Assembly: GCA_004293165.1 (NCBI GenBank)
Contig: RDYL01000014.1
Span: 1-41,017, forward strand
Direction: 5' to 3'
DNA from: Flavobacteriia bacterium
GTDB taxonomy: Bacteria > Bacteroidota > Bacteroidia > Flavobacteriales > Flavobacteriaceae
Length of the DNA: 41,017 bases
Notes under the pieces: model-generated
The model's input: the letters and a program-made list of their open reading frames with translations, nothing else
Database searches by the model: none
Told to the model about the DNA's origin: nothing
Shown: positions 16,587 through 25,210 of the stretch, in pieces
Position numbering within the stretch: position 1 is the stretch's first letter
How the letters are laid out: every line of letters starts with the position of its first letter
Position numbers and translations under genes: made by a program

Positions 16587-17060
16587 CTACTGATGATGAT
16601 ACGGTTCATTTCTCAAAATCGTAAATCCTCTATAAATTTGTTCGATTACAAAAAGACGTACCATTTGATGCGAAAACGTCATTTCTGATAACGAAACTTT
16701 GCCTTGTGCTTTTTGGTAAACAGTTTCGCTAAATCCATACGGACCACCGATTACGAATACTAACGTTTTAGTTCCAGCATTCATTTTCTTTTGTAAAAAG
16801 TCAGAGAAACCAACACTGCTGAAGGTTTTTCCGTTTTCGTCTAGTAAAATTAAATGGTCGGTTGTGGTGATTTTGGATAAAATCAATTCACCTTCCTTTT
16901 CTTTTTGTTGGGCTTCCGATAAGTTCTTTACGTTTTTGATATCCGGAATAATTTCTAAATCAAATTTCACGTAAAATGACAAACGCTTGGTGTAATCATC
17001 AATTAAGGTTTGTAACGATTTGTTATCAGTTTTCCCAATAGTTAAAAGGCGGATGTTCAT
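16587..17060 (-). CDS. rlmH: 23S rRNA (pseudouridine1915-N3)-methyltransferase RlmH
   Basis: RlmH methylates N3 of pseudouridine 1915 in helix 69 of 23S rRNA using S-adenosylmethionine; it is a small SPOUT enzyme. The 157 residues match the family length. LLDENGKTFSSVGFSDFL, the SAM-binding knot FVIGGPYGF, and the C-terminal LSEMTFSHQMVRLFVIEQIYRG with NEPYHHQ are diagnostic and complete. A TATTTTTG box lies at 17075-17082 just upstream on the minus strand. Confidence 0.97.
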   Translation of the reverse strand: MNIRLLTIGKTDNKSLQTLIDDYTKRLSFYVKFDLEIIPDIKNVKNLSEAQQKEKEGELILSKITTTDHLILLDENGKTFSSVGFSDFLQKKMNAGTKTLVFVIGGPYGFSETVYQKAQGKVSLSEMTFSHQMVRLFVIEQIYRGFTILRNEPYHHQ

Positions 17061-17074
17061 AGGATTAGTTTTTG

Positions 17075-17082
17075 CAAAAATA
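17075..17082 (-). promoter_or_regulatory. TAnnTTTG -7 box for rlmH
   Basis: The minus strand reads TATTTTTG, about 14 bases upstream of the rlmH start codon. The upstream -33 element is not clear. Confidence 0.4.
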
Positions 17083-17096
17083 ATAGCGTAAAACGA

Positions 17097-17123
17097 AAAA
17101 TCACTCTTTTTAGGAGTGATTTT
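17097..17123 (-). terminator. Terminator between the large unknown gene and rlmH
   Basis: Ten-base arms AAAATCACTC (17097-17106) and GAGTGATTTT (17114-17123) pair exactly, and the minus strand continues with a T-rich run. The hairpin separates the minus-strand gene ending at 17129 from rlmH. Confidence 0.8.
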
Positions 17124-17128
17124 CTATA

Positions 17129-18598
17129 TTATTCAATTTTCTCTACTTCTTTAAAATCGACTTCGCAAGCGTAAGAGAAAAGTTTTTCCTTCTTAATGAT
17201 ATCAGCAGTTCCTTCAGGAAGCATTTCTTCCCAACCAGTTTCGCCTTTACAAATCATTTTAAGTATTTTTCTGGAGAAAATATCTAAGTTCTTTTCTTCG
17301 TAATCTTTAATGTCAATTACTTTTCCGTTGAATTTAAAGAACTTATACAATTCTTTCATTCGTGGGTGTACTTTTAAGTTTTCAGAAGTAACAACATTTC
17401 CATTGTCATCTTTCATCGGATATAAATACACCTTTAGATCGCGATAAAATAATTTACCAAAGGCTTCTAAAATTCCACCAGATAAATGACGGTAGTATTT
17501 TTCGTCGAAAATTTCCACTAAATTATTAACACCCATGGCTAATCCCATACGCGCTTTAGAATAATTTGAGAAATATTCTACTACTTTGAAATACTCTTGG
17601 AAATTAGAAATCATTACGTTTTTACCTAAATTACAAAGTAATTCGGCTCTATCTAAGAAATCGCGTTCGTCAATTTCTCCTTCTGCTTTTAAGTTGGAAA
17701 GCGTAATTTCAAAAACAACAAACGTATTTTCTTCTGCTACTTTATTTTCTTTAATAAACATGTTGTATGATTCTTCATACATATCCATATTTACTTTAGT
17801 AACTGGTCTAAAACTTCCTCTTAAGGCTAAGATGTTTTTCTTGTATAAAACAGCCGCTGGAAGTATGTTTTTTCCATCAGGACCAAACATTACGGCATCG
17901 GTCATGCCATTTTTAACCAATTGCAAACTCATCAAACGATTGTCAACATTAGCAAAACGTGGACCTGAGAAATTTACCGTATCAATTTCTAATTGATCTT
18001 TATCTAAATGGTCGTACAAATAACGAAGTAATTTTTTTGGATCGTTGTATTTGTAAAAAGCGCCATAAATCAAGTTTACCCCTAAAATCCCTAAGGTTTC
18101 TTGTTGTAATTTGGCATCATTTTCTTTAAAACGAATATGAAGAATAATTTCGTTATAATCTTCATCGGGTTCAACTTGATATACAATTCCTACCCAACCA
18201 TGTCCTTTAAATTGTTTAGCAAAATCAATGGTAGCTACGGTATTAGCGTAACTAAAGAACAATTTATTAGGATGTTTGTCTCGACTTAAACGTTGTTCCA
18301 CAAGATTAATTTCATGTGTTAACATTTTACGAAGACGACTTTCAGTTACATAACGACCATCAGCTTCTTCTCCATAAATAGCATCACTAAAGTCTTTGTC
18401 ATACGCAGACATTGCTTTTGCAATAGTACCAGAGGAAGCTCCAGCTCTAAAAAAGTTACGCACTGTTTCTTGTCCTGCTCCAATTTCTGCAAACGTTCCA
18501 TAGATGTTTTCATTAAGGTTGATTCTTAATGCTTTATCTTTAATGGAAGGGATTTGCTCAATCTCTTTATCTCCGCGAACTTTAATATCTGTAACCAT
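17129..18598 (-). CDS. Large conserved cytoplasmic protein of unknown function
   Basis: The open frame extends upstream to 18847, but the ATG at 18598 is chosen. The conserved protein begins MVTDIKVRGDKEIEQIPSI, and the longer frame would overlap the divergent MBL-fold gene and its promoter. The product has 489 residues and no signal peptide or membrane span. Conserved-looking blocks include NIYGTFAEIGAGQETVRNFF, KLFFSYANTVATIDFAKQF, GHGWVGI, LRYLYDHL and SNFQEYFKVVEYFSNY. As I recall, automated pipelines often name this family nicotinate-nucleotide adenylyltransferase. I see no GxFxPxHxGH nucleotidyltransferase motif, so that name is unsupported by the sequence. The high conservation from memory suggests a housekeeping role. 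Confidence 0.85.
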   Translation of the reverse strand: MVTDIKVRGDKEIEQIPSIKDKALRINLNENIYGTFAEIGAGQETVRNFFRAGASSGTIAKAMSAYDKDFSDAIYGEEADGRYVTESRLRKMLTHEINLVEQRLSRDKHPNKLFFSYANTVATIDFAKQFKGHGWVGIVYQVEPDEDYNEIILHIRFKENDAKLQQETLGILGVNLIYGAFYKYNDPKKLLRYLYDHLDKDQLEIDTVNFSGPRFANVDNRLMSLQLVKNGMTDAVMFGPDGKNILPAAVLYKKNILALRGSFRPVTKVNMDMYEESYNMFIKENKVAEENTFVVFEITLSNLKAEGEIDERDFLDRAELLCNLGKNVMISNFQEYFKVVEYFSNYSKARMGLAMGVNNLVEIFDEKYYRHLSGGILEAFGKLFYRDLKVYLYPMKDDNGNVVTSENLKVHPRMKELYKFFKFNGKVIDIKDYEEKNLDIFSRKILKMICKGETGWEEMLPEGTADIIKKEKLFSYACEVDFKEVEKIE

Positions 18599-18651
18599 GG
18601 TTTTTATTAAAATAAATTTGAGTAAATTGTTAAAACAACGAACTCCTCTTG

Positions 18652-18698
18652 CAAAGTTAATCATTTTATAAAAACTACCATAATTATTGTTATTTTTG
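18652..18698. promoter_or_regulatory. Divergent promoter boxes
   Basis: A TAACTTTG box on the minus strand (18652-18659) serves the large unknown gene. A TATTTTTG box on the plus strand (18691-18698) serves the MBL-fold gene. Both fit TAnnTTTG; no convincing TTG element was found at the right distance. Confidence 0.4.
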
Positions 18699-18714
18699 TG
18701 CAAAAGATAAAGCA

Positions 18715-19479
18715 GTGAAAATTTACTTTTTAGGAACCGGAACCTCTCAAGGAATTCCAGTAATTGGAAGTCATCATTCCGTTTGTTTGAGTACAGACAA
18801 AAAAGACAACAGATTACGTGTTTCGGTATGGGTTGAAACCGATTCAAATTCTATTGTGATTGATTGTGGTCCCGATTTCAGACAACAAATGCTCAATTCG
18901 AAATGTCCTAAAATTGATGCTTTGTTATTTACTCATGAACATGCCGACCACACTGCGGGTTTAGATGATATTCGTCCGTTCTTTTTCAAACAAGGTGCTA
19001 TTGATATTTATGCACACAATAGAGTGCTTAAAAACTTGGAAAAAAGATTCGATTATATTTTTGAAACCGAAAATAAATATCCAGGCGCTCCTTCTGTCAG
19101 AGAAAATGAAGTGATTCAAAACATCCCGTTTACTGTGAATAAAGAAGAGATTATTCCAATTAATGCCTACCATGGTTCATTGCAAGTTTTTGGATATCGC
19201 ATTCAAGATTTTGTGTATTTGACCGATGTTAAAACAATGGAATCATCAGAAATTGAAAAAATAAAGAATTGTAACATTTTAGTTGTTAATTGTTTGCGAG
19301 AAGAGCCACATGCAACACATTTTAATTTAGAAGAAGTTTTACATTTCATATCTTTGGTGCAACCAAAAACAACGTATTTGACACACATTAGCCATTTGTT
19401 TGGTTTTCATGAAGAAATTCAGAAAAAACTACCCGAAAATGTTTTTGTGGCTTATGATAATTTAGAAATAACGATTTAA
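18715..19479 (+). CDS. MBL-fold metal-dependent hydrolase (PhnP-like)
   Basis: The 254-residue protein starts with GTG at 18715, giving MKIYFLGTGTSQGIPVIG, the typical first strand of PhnP-type metallo-beta-lactamase-fold phosphodiesterases. The metal site is THEHADHTAGLDDIR (HxHxDH). Further ligands lie in NAYHGSLQVFGYR, VYLTDVKT and YLTHISHLFG. The family hydrolyses cyclic or linear phosphodiesters; the substrate here is unknown. No phosphonate genes are nearby, so a role in phosphonate use is not implied. A membrane-anchored unknown gene follows at once on the same strand. Confidence 0.9.
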   Translation: MKIYFLGTGTSQGIPVIGSHHSVCLSTDKKDNRLRVSVWVETDSNSIVIDCGPDFRQQMLNSKCPKIDALLFTHEHADHTAGLDDIRPFFFKQGAIDIYAHNRVLKNLEKRFDYIFETENKYPGAPSVRENEVIQNIPFTVNKEEIIPINAYHGSLQVFGYRIQDFVYLTDVKTMESSEIEKIKNCNILVVNCLREEPHATHFNLEEVLHFISLVQPKTTYLTHISHLFGFHEEIQKKLPENVFVAYDNLEITI

Positions 19480-19501
19480 CCTTATATAATTGAAAAGAAT
19501 T

Positions 19502-19996
19502 ATGAAAAATGTAATATTATATGCTTTAATTTTCTCTTTATTGTTTAACGTATTTCAATACATTAACTCTACTAAAATTTTAGAAGCTAAAGATAAAGAA
19601 GTGGTTAAAGTAAAAGAACGTCTTAAAATATCTAGAGATTCTGTGGCTATTTTGGTCAATGCAAATTATTTTGCCTTAGAAAGTGACCAAGATGCACAAG
19701 AGTATTTTTATTCCAATGGTTTAGATTATCAAAAAACAGCAATTAAGGTTAAAGAAGACTTAATTACTTTAAACGAAAATAAGAACGGAAACAAGTTGGT
19801 ACCTTATGAGCCTATTGATGGAAAACCATTTTTGATCAATACATCTAAAGTATTAAATCATAGATGGATTATTGCAGAATTTTCAAATGGTGATTTTTGG
19901 GGACAAATACTTATTAAATATTTTGTTTCGGAAGGAAAACCAACTGAATTTGAGACTGTAGAAACAGTTCTTTATGAAAAACAAACGAAAGAGTAA
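19502..19996 (+). CDS. Membrane-anchored protein of unknown function
   Basis: The open frame begins with TTG at 19490, but the ATG at 19502 gives MKNVILYALIFSLLFNVFQY, a clear N-terminal membrane anchor, and is preferred (164 residues). A short Lys/Glu-rich stalk follows (KILEAKDKEVVKVKERLKIS), then a polar globular part containing WIIAEFSNGDFWGQILIKYF near the end. I know of no function. It lies between the MBL-fold hydrolase and the PLP enzyme on the same strand with 22- and 15-base gaps and is likely part of one transcript. Confidence 0.7.
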   Translation: MKNVILYALIFSLLFNVFQYINSTKILEAKDKEVVKVKERLKISRDSVAILVNANYFALESDQDAQEYFYSNGLDYQKTAIKVKEDLITLNENKNGNKLVPYEPIDGKPFLINTSKVLNHRWIIAEFSNGDFWGQILIKYFVSEGKPTEFETVETVLYEKQTKE

Positions 19997-20011
19997 TTAA
20001 AATACAAATCA

Positions 20012-21499
20012 ATGTCTACTACCTCTACTAAAACCCAATTAGAATGTTATTTTGAGCAATTCAGAAAAGAAATAATTGGAGTTAATCAAAATTTTAAATC
20101 ACCTTTTGGAGATAAAAAGATAATTTATACTGATTGGACGGCAAGCGGAAGGTTATATCGTCCCATTGAAGATAAATTAGTAAATGATTTTGGTCCTTTT
20201 GTTGCGAATACACATACTGAAACTTCAGTTACAGGTACCGCTATGACAATGGCATATCATGAAGCACGTCATATTATTAAACACCATGTAAACGCTTTTG
20301 ATTCGGATATTTTAATTACTGATGGAACCGGAATGACAGGTGTGGTGAATAAATTTCAACGTATTTTAGGATTGCGTATTCCAGAAAATTTAAAAGAATT
20401 TACAGCTATTCCGACCGAGTTGAAACCAATTGTTTTTATTTCGCACATGGAACATCATTCGAATCAAACTTCATGGTTAGAAACTATTGCTGATGTAGTG
20501 GTAATTCCAGCTGATGAAAACGGTTTGTTCTGTATGAACCAATTAAAGATTTTATTAGAAAAATATAAAGACCGAAGTTTTAAAATTGCTTCAATTACTT
20601 CTTGTTCTAACGTAACCGGAATAAGAACACCTTATCATGAAGTGGCAAAATTAATGCATCAAAACAACGGAGTTTGCTTTGTAGATTTTGCTTGTTCGGG
20701 TCCGTATGTGCATATCAACATGCATCCAGAAGATGCTGAAAGTTATTTAGATGCCATTTTCTTTTCACCACATAAATTTTTAGGTGGACCTGGTACTTCA
20801 GGTGTTTTAATTTTTAATAAAAACTTATATAAAAACAACGTTCCAGATTGTCCTGGTGGCGGAACAGTAAGTTGGACAAACCCATGGGGAGAACACAAGT
20901 ACATTGATAATATTGAAGATAGAGAAGATGGTGGAACTCCAGGTTTCTTACAAGTAATGAAAACGGCTTTAGCTATTCAATTGAAGGAAAAAATGGGCGT
21001 TCAGAATATTTTAGACCGCGAACATGAGTTGGTTGATTATATTTTTTCGGAATTAAATTCAATTGATAATCTACATATTCTTGCCAATCAACATCAAGAT
21101 AGGTTAGGGGTTATTTCCTTTTATATTGATGACTTACACTTTAATTTAGGCGTAAAATTATTAAATGATAAATTCGGAATTCAAACCCGTGGTGGTTGTA
21201 GCTGTGCAGGAACTTACGGACATTATTTGTTACACGTAGATCAAGAAACTTCGCACGATTTGGTTTGTAAAATTTCCTCTGGAGATTTAATTCAAAAACC
21301 AGGATGGATTCGCATGTCAATTCACCCAACGACTACTTCTGAAGAGATTGAATTCGTGTGTAACAATATTAAGGCACTAGCTGCCAATCACAAAGAATGG
21401 GGTGTAGATTACGAATACAATCCAAAAACCAACGAATTTGTTCATAAAAATGCCAAAAATGACATTCAAGAAATGGTTCATAATTGGTTTAAGTTATAA
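20012..21499 (+). CDS. Class V aminotransferase-fold PLP enzyme (cysteine desulfurase-like)
   Basis: This 495-residue PLP enzyme has the Schiff-base lysine K255 in FFSPHKFLGGPGTSGVLIF. Other fold-type I features are ASITSCSNVTGIRTP, VCFVDFACSGPYVHI and HMEHHSNQTSW. A loop GGCSCAGTYG contains C396 and C398, at the position where cysteine desulfurases carry the catalytic cysteine, so activity on cysteine or selenocysteine is possible. The protein is about 90 residues longer than SufS-type enzymes, with the extra length near the C-terminus and in the 270-300 region. No suf genes are adjacent, so the partner is unknown. The start at 20012 is preceded by an A-rich stretch. Confidence 0.85.
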   Translation: MSTTSTKTQLECYFEQFRKEIIGVNQNFKSPFGDKKIIYTDWTASGRLYRPIEDKLVNDFGPFVANTHTETSVTGTAMTMAYHEARHIIKHHVNAFDSDILITDGTGMTGVVNKFQRILGLRIPENLKEFTAIPTELKPIVFISHMEHHSNQTSWLETIADVVVIPADENGLFCMNQLKILLEKYKDRSFKIASITSCSNVTGIRTPYHEVAKLMHQNNGVCFVDFACSGPYVHINMHPEDAESYLDAIFFSPHKFLGGPGTSGVLIFNKNLYKNNVPDCPGGGTVSWTNPWGEHKYIDNIEDREDGGTPGFLQVMKTALAIQLKEKMGVQNILDREHELVDYIFSELNSIDNLHILANQHQDRLGVISFYIDDLHFNLGVKLLNDKFGIQTRGGCSCAGTYGHYLLHVDQETSHDLVCKISSGDLIQKPGWIRMSIHPTTTSEEIEFVCNNIKALAANHKEWGVDYEYNPKTNEFVHKNAKNDIQEMVHNWFKL

Positions 21500-21500
21500 T

Positions 21501-21536
21501 AAAGAAAAAGCTCAGTAATTACTAAGCTTTTTCTTT
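21501..21536. terminator. Bidirectional terminator overlapping a stop codon
   Basis: The arms AAAGAAAAAGCT (21501-21512) and AGCTTTTTCTTT (21525-21536) are exact complements. The second arm encodes the last codons (KEKA) of the convergent acyltransferase, whose stop codon is at 21522-21524. Confidence 0.8.
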
Positions 21537-22400
21537 GATATATTTCCATCTCTTGTGTGTCCAAAAATAATATTCGGGCGCTTCGTAAATTTGTTCTTCA
21601 ACAAGTTTTAGGAATTTATCAGTAATTTCATAGTTGGGAACAGATTGAACATCATCTGAAAGCACTTCAAAACTAGCTTCATAATACCCTCTTTTTATTT
21701 TCTTAACTCTTAAAAAAATCACATTCATATCGAAACGTTTCGCCAGCATTTCTGCTCCCGTATGAACAGGAACAATATGCCCCATAAACGAAGCCGAGTG
21801 ATGTTCCGAATTTAGTCTAGGAGATTGATCGCTAGCAAAACCATAAAGTGAAATTACATTTTTTTTGTAATTCTCTTTTATTGTGGGTATTGTCTCTTTG
21901 GTTGTTATTAATTCTGCTTTAAATTTTGAGCGAATATTTTTAACCAATTTATCAAAATACGGATTAGCTAATTTTTTATAAATTCCAAATCCCTTACAGT
22001 TGATATAATAGTTCATAGAAACTACCCATTCGTAACTAGCATAATGAGCGCACATTAAAGCAATGCTTTTATTCTTTTTTTCCAAATCATAATACACTTC
22101 CATGTTGCTAAAAGTAAAACGTTTTTCAATTTCTTTCTGCGAAATAGAAATCGTTTTAATCATCTCTAAAAACATATCACACAAGTGGATATAAAATTTC
22201 TTTTCAATAGCTAGACGATCATTATCAGATAAATGAGGTAAAGCTAATTTGATATTATTATGTACTACTTTTTTTCGGTAACCAAAAACGTTGTAAGTTA
22301 AAAAACAAACAAAATCAGAAAACAAATAAAAAATACGGTAGGGTAGTATGGATATTATCCACAAAAAAGGATAGATAATTAGGTAAATTAATAACTGCAT
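21522..22400 (-). CDS. LpxL/HtrB-type lysophospholipid acyltransferase
   Basis: The 292-residue protein has an N-terminal membrane anchor (residues 1-38, QLLIYLIIYPFLWIISILPY) and a cytoplasmic acyltransferase domain. The catalytic motif is HYASYE (H119...E124), an HX4E variant of HX4D. It adds a secondary acyl chain to a lipid A precursor or acts on a related glycerolipid; Bacteroidota members often act on aminolipids. RxN..YGFASDQSPR (about 192-203), ETIPTIKENY, PVHTGAEMLAKRF and YYFWTHKRWK are also conserved. A TATATTTG box lies at 22416-22423 on the minus strand. It is divergent from the rhomboid gene. Confidence 0.9.
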   Translation of the reverse strand: MQLLIYLIIYPFLWIISILPYRIFYLFSDFVCFLTYNVFGYRKKVVHNNIKLALPHLSDNDRLAIEKKFYIHLCDMFLEMIKTISISQKEIEKRFTFSNMEVYYDLEKKNKSIALMCAHYASYEWVVSMNYYINCKGFGIYKKLANPYFDKLVKNIRSKFKAELITTKETIPTIKENYKKNVISLYGFASDQSPRLNSEHHSASFMGHIVPVHTGAEMLAKRFDMNVIFLRVKKIKRGYYEASFEVLSDDVQSVPNYEITDKFLKLVEEQIYEAPEYYFWTHKRWKYIKEKA

Positions 22401-22415
22401 TCGTATATTTTTTTA

Positions 22416-22423
22416 CAAATATA
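22416..22423 (-). promoter_or_regulatory. TAnnTTTG -7 box for the acyltransferase
   Basis: The minus strand reads TATATTTG about 16 bases upstream of the start codon. A TTG lies 25 bases further upstream, longer than usual. Confidence 0.45.
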
Positions 22424-22482
22424 CTTTTTTAGTTCTAAGTAAATTTGACAAAGTATTCTTAAATTTACAAAAAATACATTTC

Positions 22483-23109
22483 ATGAATATTATTTTATTA
22501 GTTGTAATTGTCATAAATGCTCTAATTAGCTACAAGGCAATAAACGATGCTTACTTTTTTAGAAAATACGAATTTCACATAGGAAGTATCAAATCAGGTG
22601 AGCAATTACGCATAATAAGTTCGGGTTTTTTACATGTTGATTTCCAACATTTGTTTTTTAACATGTTTACCTTGTATTTTTTTGCACCCTATGTTATTTT
22701 TAATCTTTCCACCATGTACTTTCTATATATTTATATGGGAAGTTTAATTGCAGGAAATTTATTGACTTTTTATTTTCATAAAAATGATTATTCGTATCGA
22801 GCGGTTGGGGCTTCGGGTGCTGTTACAGGTGTTATTTTTAGTGCTATTTTACTAGAACCTAATTTGTATATGTATGGATTTATTCCAGGTTATGTTTTTG
22901 GATTTGCTTATATGTTGTTCTCTATATACGGAATGAAAGCTAAAAACGATTCTATTGGGCATGTAGCGCATTTTGGTGGTGCTATTGGTGGTTATGCAAT
23001 TACGTTAGCAAGATATCCACAACTTATTACCACAGAACCATTAACAGTTGGGGCATTATTAGTGCCAATTGTAGTTTTGTTCATACTCCAAAAATTAAAT
23101 AAGTTGTAA
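22483..23109 (+). CDS. Rhomboid-family intramembrane serine protease
   Basis: This 208-residue inner membrane protease has about six hydrophobic spans. The catalytic serine is S111 in GASGAVTG and the histidine is H163 in GHVAHFGGAIGGY. The oxyanion asparagine is N60 in FQHLFFNMFTL, preceded by FLHVDF. The active site is therefore complete. Substrates are unknown. It ends 116 bases before the end of the convergent PorE-like gene. Confidence 0.93.
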   Translation: MNIILLVVIVINALISYKAINDAYFFRKYEFHIGSIKSGEQLRIISSGFLHVDFQHLFFNMFTLYFFAPYVIFNLSTMYFLYIYMGSLIAGNLLTFYFHKNDYSYRAVGASGAVTGVIFSAILLEPNLYMYGFIPGYVFGFAYMLFSIYGMKAKNDSIGHVAHFGGAIGGYAITLARYPQLITTEPLTVGALLVPIVVLFILQKLNKL

Positions 23110-23224
23110 AAGTTACTTAATTTCACTTTTTGGCACAATACTTCAATCTTTATTAAGTTTAAAGTTGGTTTGAATATTCTCTAAAATATATTGCAACTTT
23201 TACCACAATTAAAAATTAATAAAC

Positions 23225-25132
23225 TTACATTTTTACAACAATAAACTCACTGCGTCTATTTTTTTGATGTTCTTCTTCGCTACAAAGAATATTATCAGAA
23301 CAGTTGTTTAGTAACTGTGTTTCGCCATATCCTTTTGCGGTTAATCGATTTCTTGCAATACCATTTTTGACAATAAATTCTAAGGTAGAATTTGCTCTTT
23401 TGTCAGATAACTGTTCATTATATTTGTGTGTTTGTCGGCAATCGGTATGCGAACGAATAGCAATAGTCATAGCAGGATACTGGTGCAAAACTTGAATGAT
23501 TTTTTCTAAATCTTCCGCAGCATCGGGTCGTATATTCCACTTGTCTAAATCAAAATAGATAATACTAATATTAAATAGTTTAGCTAAATCAGTTCCTACT
23601 TCAATAGGGAATACGTTGCGTTTTAATTCAAGATCTAATGTTGAAGTTCCTATTGTTGAAACTGCATCAAAAGACTTTTCATTGGTGTCATAAGTTTCTT
23701 TTGAAGCTCTAACATAATATTTTTTATTGCATTCAATTTTAAATTGATAAATCCCTTTTTCGGAAGCAATGGTTTCTGAAATAATGGTCATTTTATCATC
23801 AAAAAGCATCACTTTTGCATTAGGTAAAATTTCTTTTGTCTCCACATCGGTAATGATACCCGAAATAATATGGGTGCAAATTTTAAATGTATAAATATCA
23901 TCAAAACCTTTGCCACCATCTCGATTTGAGGAGAAAAAACCTAAATTTTCACTATTCACAACATAGCCAAAATCATCTTTTGTACTGTTTACTGGTTTGC
24001 CGATGTTTATTGGCTTTTCAAATGATTTTCCATTTACTTTTGTTTCAAATATATCTAAGCCTCCTAGACCTAGATGTCCATCAGATGCAAAAAACAAATT
24101 ATTATTGGCATCTATAAAAGGAAATGTTTCTCGCCCTTCGGTGTTTATGGTTGGACCTAAATTTTCGGGTGTTCCAAATTTCCCGTTTTTATCAATAGAT
24201 ACTTTATACAAGTCTGAATTTCCATAACTTCCCGGCATGTTTGAAGCAAAATATAGTGTTTTTTCATCGGGACTTAAAGCAGGATGTGCTGTTTTATAGT
24301 TATCATTTGAAAAGGGAAGTTCAGTAATGTTCGTCCATTCATTATTTACAAGCTCTGCTTTGTATATTTTCTCTAAAATTACTTTGTCATCACTTTTTCT
24401 CTTTTTACCATCGTTATAATTGTTTCGGGTAAAATACATTGTTTTTCCATCTTTGGTAAAAACAGGAGAGGATTCATTAAATTTTGTATTAATTGTTTTG
24501 GAAAAATTTTCTACTTGCTCTAATTTTCCTTCAGCATTCATTGAAACAATAAATAAATCAGTGAAGGTTTGTTTAGTCCAATCGTGAATTTTAGTATATT
24601 GGTTTCCGTCACTTCTTGAAGACGTAAATACTATTTTGTTTCCAAAAAAGGAAGGACCATAATCATAAAACTCTGAATTTATGTTGGTCGTATCTAAAAT
24701 ATATTTACCTGTATTGACATCAATATCATTTAAGTAATTTTTATTTTGAAGGAATAATTTTCCTCTTGAGTCATTTGTTTTAGCGGCAAACAATTCCATG
24801 TATTGATTTGACTTCTCATAATTTCCAATTGCCTTTAAAGTTTGAGCATATCGAAAGTAATATTCGGGTGCTACTTCTTCATTTAAAGCAAATAAAGCAT
24901 CATAGGATTTAGCAGCCTTATCAAGATTGCCATTAAAATAATAGGCATTTCCTAATTTTTGAAATAAATCAACAGATTTGTAGCCTTTCTCAGCCACTTT
25001 TTCATAAATTTCTATTGCATCAATGTATGCATATTTTTCATATTTTTTATCTGCTTTAGCAAGTTTTACTCCTTGTCCAAAGGAACAGCAAGTGATACTT
25101 AAAATATATAGTAGCGTATAAATTGTTTTCAT
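23225..25132 (-). CDS. PorE-like OmpA-family lipoprotein or periplasmic protein (TPR, WD40-like, CTD, OmpA)
   Basis: The ATG at 25132 gives a signal peptide (MKTIYTLLYILSITCCSFGQ); the open frame reaches 25162. The 635 residues hold, in order, TPR-like helices (about 20-120, EKVAEKGYKSVDLFQKLG), PD40/WD40-like repeats (about 180-400, each with Y.SS...GG..D or TMYFTRN), a carboxypeptidase-regulatory-like domain (about 418-500, ISGIITDVETKEILPNAKV) and an OmpA peptidoglycan-binding domain (from about 525, YFDLDKWNIRPDA, TDCRQTHKYN, QLSDKRAN). This is the PorE-type domain order found in type IX and gliding systems. It is paired with PorP upstream, with a 78-base gap. Confidence 0.9.
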   Translation of the reverse strand: MKTIYTLLYILSITCCSFGQGVKLAKADKKYEKYAYIDAIEIYEKVAEKGYKSVDLFQKLGNAYYFNGNLDKAAKSYDALFALNEEVAPEYYFRYAQTLKAIGNYEKSNQYMELFAAKTNDSRGKLFLQNKNYLNDIDVNTGKYILDTTNINSEFYDYGPSFFGNKIVFTSSRSDGNQYTKIHDWTKQTFTDLFIVSMNAEGKLEQVENFSKTINTKFNESSPVFTKDGKTMYFTRNNYNDGKKRKSDDKVILEKIYKAELVNNEWTNITELPFSNDNYKTAHPALSPDEKTLYFASNMPGSYGNSDLYKVSIDKNGKFGTPENLGPTINTEGRETFPFIDANNNLFFASDGHLGLGGLDIFETKVNGKSFEKPINIGKPVNSTKDDFGYVVNSENLGFFSSNRDGGKGFDDIYTFKICTHIISGIITDVETKEILPNAKVMLFDDKMTIISETIASEKGIYQFKIECNKKYYVRASKETYDTNEKSFDAVSTIGTSTLDLELKRNVFPIEVGTDLAKLFNISIIYFDLDKWNIRPDAAEDLEKIIQVLHQYPAMTIAIRSHTDCRQTHKYNEQLSDKRANSTLEFIVKNGIARNRLTAKGYGETQLLNNCSDNILCSEEEHQKNRRSEFIVVKM

Positions 25133-25210
25133 AGGTTTAAGATTAATTCTCATTTTTAACATTTAGAAACGCTTATAAGTTGATTGATTAGACCACATAA
25201 AAATTGAAAC

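Noticed and set aside
18599..18847. Upstream extension of the large unknown gene
   Set aside because: It would overlap the divergent MBL-fold gene and both promoter boxes, and the conserved protein begins at MVTDIK.
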